64,000 bases of DNA, taken from the NCBI GenBank assembly GCA_026929865.2, contig CM049407.1:1254501-1318500 (forward strand), written 5' to 3'. Below, one piece after another: positions 58,643-64,000 of this stretch. Positions within the stretch are counted from its first letter, which is position 1. Each line of letters opens with the position of its first letter. Under the pieces are notes generated by a model. That model saw nothing but the letters and a program-made list of their open reading frames with translations. It did no database searches and was not told the DNA's origin. The stretch is from Hyperoplus lanceolatus (lineage: Eukaryota; Chordata; Actinopteri; Uranoscopiformes; Ammodytidae). Position numbers and translations under genes: made by a program.

Positions 58643-59611
58643 TTAATTTATTGCATGTATCTTTTGAAGATTTTGCTGAGTCAGAATCTTCAGTCTACAG
58701 CATAAATAGTGCAAAAGGATGGGTCTGATAATCTTGTCTCTGAGTCCGTAGATGAGAGCACTGAGACACCTGGGAAGAATGATCATGAGCACATACAAAA
58801 CATTCAAGACAGGCAGGAGTACTTTCAGCGGGACAATTGTTGCGACGGCTACAACTATTGGGTTGTGCACTGTTGAGGCAAGACTGAGGCCAAGCTGTAC
58901 CATATGTAGCAGCAGTGTGTTTCGAGCCTTTTGCACCGAAGCTTTGTCTGTGGAAGCTTTTCTGGCTGCTACCATCACACTTATAAAGGAGCAAGAGATT
59001 GTTATGCCTGCTGATATGAACAGAAAACATGTGTAGGCTCTTTCATAATCATGAAACAATTGCCCAAGAACAATGGAAAGTATACTACAAAAGCGTGTCA
59101 TCTGCAGGCTCTCCAGCTCTTCAAATGGGTATTCTAATAGCAAAATAACATCAATTAGGACATTTAGAAAACAAAAAGCCCAAACCACAATGATCGCCAG
59201 TACTGTGTTCCTTAAGGTGATGACAGTAGCGTGCCTCAGTGGGTAGCACACAGCTACATATCTCTCCAAAGACATTACCATCAGTGTGAGAGGAGACACT
59301 TGACTTATGAGAATAACAAACATTACCAGAACACCACAGACAGGATACGTTAACATCATCCTAGAAGTAGACAATATGTATATTAACTGACTCAATGCCA
59401 TCTGCAAAGTGTCAGCAAGAAGGAGGTTAAACAGGAGAATGTAACGAGAGGTTTCACGAAAAACCTGTTTACTCCTCAGGGTGAATAACATGATGATATT
59501 AATGCAGAAAAATATACAGCATGTTAGAGTAGTCAGAGTGGAAAGTACTACTCTTTCCAGTAACCCCAGTCCAACAGTGATGTTGGATTGAGTTTGAGTT
59601 GTATTTGACAT
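58643..59611 (-). CDS. Odorant receptor OR7
   Basis: Intact, 322 residues, the first gene of the array in transcription direction. Specific words: LERVVLSTL, SQLIYILSTSRMMLTYP, VLLLEYPFEELE equivalent ILLLEYPFEE, GQLFHDYER, SCSFISV, HNPIVVAVATIVPLKVLLPV, GLRDKIIRP. The AVATIV word after TM6 is shared with OR2/OR3, while most of the gene is OR6-like, placing it between the two subgroups. Confidence 0.91.
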   Translation of the reverse strand: MSNTTQTQSNITVGLGLLERVVLSTLTTLTCCIFFCINIIMLFTLRSKQVFRETSRYILLFNLLLADTLQMALSQLIYILSTSRMMLTYPVCGVLVMFVILISQVSPLTLMVMSLERYVAVCYPLRHATVITLRNTVLAIIVVWAFCFLNVLIDVILLLEYPFEELESLQMTRFCSILSIVLGQLFHDYERAYTCFLFISAGITISCSFISVMVAARKASTDKASVQKARNTLLLHMVQLGLSLASTVHNPIVVAVATIVPLKVLLPVLNVLYVLMIILPRCLSALIYGLRDKIIRPILLHYLCCRLKILTQQNLQKIHAIN

Positions 59612-59797
59612 CTCAGAGAAGCATTTAAGACACAAGAAATATAAACCTGTTGATGTAAGAACACAAAAGCACAATACATATCTTCCTATGTGCAATGTAA
59701 GAACAATGACATAAAGTAAAAATATCTTTCAAGCCCAAATCACAGTTGAGTTCAATTCAAAACCCCAAACCAATCCACAAACATTTCCCCTGTGCAG

Positions 59798-59985
59798 ATA
59801 GTAAGCAGCGTACAGTCTGTCCATGTAAGAGCAGCTGGTCTGCAGGCTTTGCCTTCCCTCACATACTGTATATCAGCTCTGACCTACACCATGTTCACGT
59901 GACACCAACACGTCAGCATGGTTACCAGCTTGGTAACAGGTGATGTAATGCGTCTTTCATCATTTCCCCAACGCCAAAGTCTTTG
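59798..59985 (-). promoter_or_regulatory. Conserved upstream block of OR7
   Basis: Palindrome GTTACCAGCTTGGTAAC and E-box intact; followed by CCCCAACGCCAAAGTCTTTG as in OR2. Confidence 0.45.
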
Positions 59986-60289
59986 AGGGAACAAACTTAC
60001 TGTGTAAGTCAGTAAACTTTATCAAGTACAAAAAAGGTATGAAAATGCCGATCTATAGAGGTTGGTTTTAAAAACCTTTCGAAATTCATTGTTTACTTTT
60101 TTTTTTTCTTTCTTTTTTTTTTACCTTTAATACAGGTATATCCCATTACTTGGTTGATGTCAGAATTAGAGGGAGAAGAAAAGTAGAAACTTGAATCCCC
60201 TTTTGTCTTAAACTTAGATATTGGGACATTGGGTTGTTGTTTCTGTATTGTCTTGGTCTAATAAGAATAAGTAACTACTACTGCCTGGC

Positions 60290-60610
60290 GGATTTCTGTT
60301 AGCGAAGGTCAGTGCGTCCCACTGTGGACACAGGCGAAGGCGAGCAGGCCTTCTTCAGTAACGGGAAAGCTGAGCCAGACTCTCTCTCCTGGACAACATC
60401 ATAGCAGGACCGGACACTGCAAGATCTTGGAATCGGGCCTCCACAAGACCCTTTGAAAATGGCCAGGCATGTACCCTCCCATGGGGACATATGCATTCAG
60501 GGGCTAGCCACAGCAGAGCTAGCAGGTGGTTGGTGAGCAGCCACAGGACAGGTAGACTGTGGACCCAGAACCCCCAGGCTGATACACCTCATGTCAGGCG
60601 GATAACTAGC
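60290..60610 (-). repeat. Diverged relative of the OR-array spacer block
   Basis: Shares CACAGCAGAGC, CAGGACAGG, CCCCCAGGCTGATA and GGCCAGGCAT with the array spacers in the same order, but is clearly more diverged. It is the outermost copy and ends the array. Confidence 0.6.
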
Positions 60611-60639
60611 TGAGATAGCGGGCTGCAGTCTAGCTGACT

Positions 60640-60905
60640 GCAGCTGGTGTACTTGGTGAATATCCCCTATCAGCTTCCACTTCTCCTTTTACCATAGACG
60701 GCATGTAAGTCGGATTATTGTAGTACCTCCTCAGTTGAGCTCAGCAGCGTCCCATCCTTACTGTACACAGCTTGGATGGTTTCCTGATTCTCCCTCCTCA
60801 GGTGCTGCCTGACAGTCCTTCTCCATGGCTTCTCTGAGCTTCCATCACACACACTGCTTTGCCTCTTTCACAGCAGAGGCTGCACCCTTTGGGGCCTGCC
60901 TCCGC
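60640..60905 (-). mobile_element. LINE fragment (RTE-like?), minus strand
   Basis: The minus strand reads in pieces like a fish LINE between endonuclease and reverse transcriptase (MEKDCQAAPEE, then in another frame AVYSKDGTLLSSTEEV). Frames are broken. Family assignment is from memory and weak. Confidence 0.4.
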
Positions 60906-61832
60906 AGTCCTCCAGGATAACATATCTTATATAAACTTTGTTTGAATGATGGACATTTTTGGCTGTATGATCAAATTGAGACGACGGCGTTTTGTTTGTC
61001 CGCGTGAGAACTGCCCCAGATTTTGACTTCTTAACCCAATTTCTAGCCAAAAGCTCCAGGATACATTTAATGGACCTTGATGCTGACACTTCATACTTTA
61101 ACAGGGTAAAATCTTGTCAAAATCGTACTCTCGGATCTGAAGTATTTCGCTAAAGATAACGCCGGGCTATTGCTGTCAGCATGCCTCCACTCGCCTCTCC
61201 TTCCGGGTGTGATCGCTGCCTTCACCTGTCCCAAACTATCTCCACACTGGAAGAACGGATCTCCAACCTTTACCGGCTCAGGGATACACATGGATTCCTT
61301 GGTCACGATAGGTGCAGCTCATTCAGTCGCAGTTGAAGCGGAGCTGGACTCCACCGTTCCGGTCGAACAATCGCCAGCTGATGAAGGCTGGATACGAAAT
61401 GGGGCTAAACCCCGGATACCGGGTAAAATCACCTTTACTCCTAATCCTAGGATGCACTGCTCCACTCTCAACCAAGAGCCATGGTCCGTGGCACGGAAGC
61501 ATCGCAGAGGGGTGACACCCCCGCAATCGCTGCCCCCTCATGAAATACAGCTCTCCAACCGGTTCATCTCTTAGGATACACAGGATTTCCCCCTGCTGAC
61601 CGGCTCCTCCACCTCATCCTCGAATCCACGGTCCCGGCGTTCTCCCGTGCTCCCTGACCCGTCCACGCAGCCCAGCTGTCCAGTCAACACGATCGGCCAC
61701 CGAGCGACGGCGGCTTTCCCTCCTCCAGAGCCTGCCGGTGAACGCCTCACTCGCAGGGCAGCGGCAGCCAGCGAACACATCCCCCATCAGGGCGCATAAA
61801 CCCCCGCGGAGCGGCAGCGCTGTCCAGTCAAC

Positions 61833-62431
61833 TTGACCACCGTCCGAGGATTGAGTGAAGCTGTCCCTCCTCTCCAACCTGCCGGCTACAATGCTAGCAG
61901 ATCCGTGGCAGCCAGCCAACACGCAGCTCACGGGGGTGTGTCAGCGCCTCCTCATCGCAGGTACCAAGAGCAATCTTTAACCTTGCTGATCATCGGTGAC
62001 TCGATTGTAAGGCATATTGAATCACAATCTGCTGTAACTCACTGTATGCCAGGTGCTAAAGTAGCCGACGTGATGCGTGAAATTCCGTCTGTGCTCAGCA
62101 AACACCCACATGTTAAGAATATTGTTATCCACTGCGGATCCAATGACACGGCAATGCAGCAGTCTGAGGTCTTAAAGCAGGATTTTACACGCTTTTCACC
62201 GATCTTAAAAACTGTGGAAAGTCCATCTTCATCTCAGGCCCCATTCCCGTGTTGCACCGGGTAATCGGGCGTTTCACTCGCCTGCTCTCCCTACACACAT
62301 GCCTGCAGTCGGTCTGCCCGTCACACAACTGTACTTTTATCGGCAATTTTAATCTCTTCTGGGAACGTCCCTCCTTCTTTGGCAGAGATGGCTTCCACCC
62401 TAGTTTCCGCGGCTCTCGGGCACTCTCTTGA
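61833..62431 (+). pseudogene. LINE ORF1 with SGNH-esterase domain, frameshifted
   Basis: The first frame (61,833-62,264) contains LLIIGDSIVRHI (block I with the catalytic Ser), PGAKVADVMREIP and IHCGSNDT (block with Gly and Asn). A shift near 62,240 moves the rest to another frame (to 62,431), which carries RDGFHPS, the Asp-x-x-His block. All catalytic blocks are present but in two frames. This esterase type occurs in ORF1 of CR1/L2 LINEs. Confidence 0.8.
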
Positions 62432-62539
62432 AATATTTTCCATGCAATTGCCACAGCTCCCCGCCATTGACTGACCCCAACCCCCACGATTACAGCTCAA
62501 GTCTACACACCGGTCAGTGATTACTTTCCTTCATCGCCA

Positions 62540-63247
62540 GTGACCCATGCTGCGGTTTGTGTGACTAGCCCCCCCAGCACCCTCTACTGTCCACCTCCGG
62601 CATCACCATGTAGATTACTGGCTACTTCACCTCCCCATACCCATGTTGCTGTTTATGTGACTAACCCGACAATACGTACAAGAAACACTTGTCACTTTAA
62701 TACTGCAAACCTGTCAAACTTGGTATCCATTCCCCTTCAGCCACAGTCTGCTGTAGTAAATTGGGCTGACAATGCTTTGCACTCAAACACACTACGTTTG
62801 GCCTTGTTAAACATCAGATCTTTGTCAGGTAAAACATTTTTAATTAATGATTTTATTACCAAGCACAAACTTGATTTTATGTTTTTAACTGAAACTTGGT
62901 TTGACCCAGACAACAGCTCAGCTGTTCTTATCGAGTCAACCCCCCCCAACTACACTTTCATGAGTGAGGCCAGAGTTCATAGGAAAGGTGGTGGAGTTGC
63001 TATTTTATTTAATGAATCTTTAAAATGCAAAATTATGTTTTATGGAAACTTTCTTTCATTTGAATATGTGGCTCTCAAGTTAAATTCAGCCTCTCGAGCC
63101 ATTTTTATTAATATCTACAGGCCACCAAAATACTGTGCAAACTTTTTTGATGACCTTGCTGGACTACTGTCTGTAATCTGTATGGAGTTTGACTGTTTAT
63201 TTATTGTTGGGGATTTTTATATACACATTGACAAACCCGAGGACTGA
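62540..63247 (+). pseudogene. LINE ORF2 endonuclease domain, truncated
   Basis: 235 codons. From about residue 90 it reads LALLNIRSLSGKTFLIND, MFLTETWF, KGGGVAILF, NIYRPP and GDFYIHID. The order matches LINE endonucleases; the Asn of the usual GDFN is Tyr here. It ends in a stop just after the GDF motif, so the domain lacks its last conserved blocks and all of the reverse transcriptase. Confidence 0.85.
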
Positions 63248-63287
63248 AGTGCTAAAGAACTGTGCTATGTACTGGAAAATGTTCAAG

Positions 63288-64000
63288 GTCAAGGTCACTT
63301 TTATTTATATAGCACCTTATAAGAACCTAAATTCACCAAAGTGCTTTACATAAAATACATAAATTAAAATACAACAGCACACATTAAAAAACACTTACAG
63401 CAATGACACAAAACAATTCAATAAAACGTAAAAGCCTGTGAAAAAAGGTGAGTTTTAAGAGTGGACTTGAAGGTTTCCAGAGACTCAGATGAGCGAATAT
63501 GGTGTGGTAAGCTGTTCCAAAGTTTCGGGGCAACCACGGAGAATGCACGATCGCCTTTAGTTTTAAGCCTGCTGTTTGGCACATCCGGAGATAAGCTCTT
63601 TGCAGACCTCAGAGCTCTGCTTGGTCTATGGACCTGTATGAGTTCCGCCAAGTACATGGGGGCCATACCATTTAAAACTTTAAAAACAAACATCAGGATC
63701 TTAAAATCTATTCTGAAGCGGACCGGAAGCCAGTGCAGGGAGGCCAGAACAGGGGTTATATGCTCCCGCTTCTTTGTGCCTGTCAGAAGACGTGCAGCTG
63801 AGTTCTGTACAAGCTGCAGGCGACGCAGCGAGCGCTGGTCTAAACCTACATACAGTGAATTGCAATAATCCAGTCTAGAGAAAATGAAGGCATGAATAAC
63901 CTTCTCCAGGTCACTGGGAGAGAGGTAAGGTTTTACCTTGGCCAGAAGTCTCAGCTGGAAGAAGGCACCTTTGACTACAGAGCCAATTTGTTTTTAAAAT
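63288..64000 (-). mobile_element. L2/CR1-type LINE 3' end, minus strand, runs off the right edge
   Basis: The minus strand encodes the C-terminal end of a LINE reverse transcriptase: FFQLRLLAKVKPYL, FSRLDYCNSLYVGL, LQLVQNSAARLLTG, HITPVLASLHWLPVRFRID, KALN-type VFKVLNGMAP, RLKTKGDRAFSVVAPKLWNS, ending HLFSQAFTFY with a stop at 63,418. The 3' tail ends GGTGCTATATAAATAAAAGT at about 63,290. The frame is open from about 63,995 to 63,418, so this 3' part is young. Confidence 0.88.

Larger units (their letters stand above)
61150..63285 (+). mobile_element. L2/CR1-type LINE, 5' part
   Basis: A GC-rich 5' portion is followed by a degenerate ORF1 with an SGNH-hydrolase (esterase) domain and then the start of ORF2 with an apurinic-type endonuclease. 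The element stops abruptly at about 63,285, where an oppositely oriented LINE 3' end begins. No reverse transcriptase of this copy lies in the window. Confidence 0.85.

Noticed and set aside
63288-63700. Twin-priming inversion of a single LINE
   Set aside because: In twin priming the inverted 5' part lies upstream of the 3' part; here the 5' part abuts the 3' tail end.

Overview
The window looks like a teleost (probably percomorph) genome segment. The evidence is a fish-type nup98 gene with many short introns, a tandem array of fish odorant receptor genes of the OR131-2-like kind, tRNA-derived SINEs with fish-type tails, hAT and Tc1 elements, and fish L2/CR1-type LINE pieces. Identifications rest on reading the sequence and on remembered family features. 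No database search was run.

Region 1 (1-24,950, minus strand) is nup98, the gene for the Nup98/Nup96 nuclear pore precursor. I could place 20 coding exons with consistent splice sites and unbroken reading phase. They encode residues 1-941: the FG/GLFG repeats, the GLEBS motif that binds Rae1, and the whole autoproteolytic domain with its HF/S cleavage site. The Nup96 half lies beyond the left edge. The introns hold SINEs, MITE-like inverted-repeat elements and microsatellites. The most striking feature is intron 18 (1,513-7,154). About 5.1 kb of it is a minisatellite of roughly 109 units, averaging 47 bp. Each unit is a copy of the exon 18/intron 18 junction itself: the last 18 exonic bases plus the 5' splice site. 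The authentic splice donor is therefore the first of about 109 near-identical donors.

Region 2 (24,950-29,960) is the nup98 promoter side and a spacer. It holds weak plus-strand exon candidates and several inverted-repeat elements. One hAT-like element (27,676-28,773, 8-bp target duplication) carries about 360 bp of nearly intact 18S rRNA sequence.

Region 3 (29,960-60,000, minus strand) is an array of seven intact single-exon odorant receptor genes, OR1 to OR7 from left to right. The basic unit is about 2.9-3.1 kb: a conserved upstream block, the receptor, a 3' flank and a conserved spacer of unknown origin. Several spacers are swollen by later insertions, namely a hAT with 8-bp target duplication, a 2.1-kb inverted-repeat element, two copies of a 1.05-kb element, a Tc1 relic, and a 2.3-kb nested composite. 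Empty sites in neighbouring units mark some of these insertions exactly. Shared indels in the flanks and a mosaic receptor (OR6) allow the order of duplications to be read.

Region 4 (60,000-64,000) is retrotransposon debris: a plus-strand L2/CR1-type LINE with an SGNH-esterase ORF1 and an endonuclease start, broken by the 3' end of a minus-strand LINE.

nup98 and the receptor array appear functionally unrelated. The array is a lineage-specific local expansion next to a housekeeping gene.
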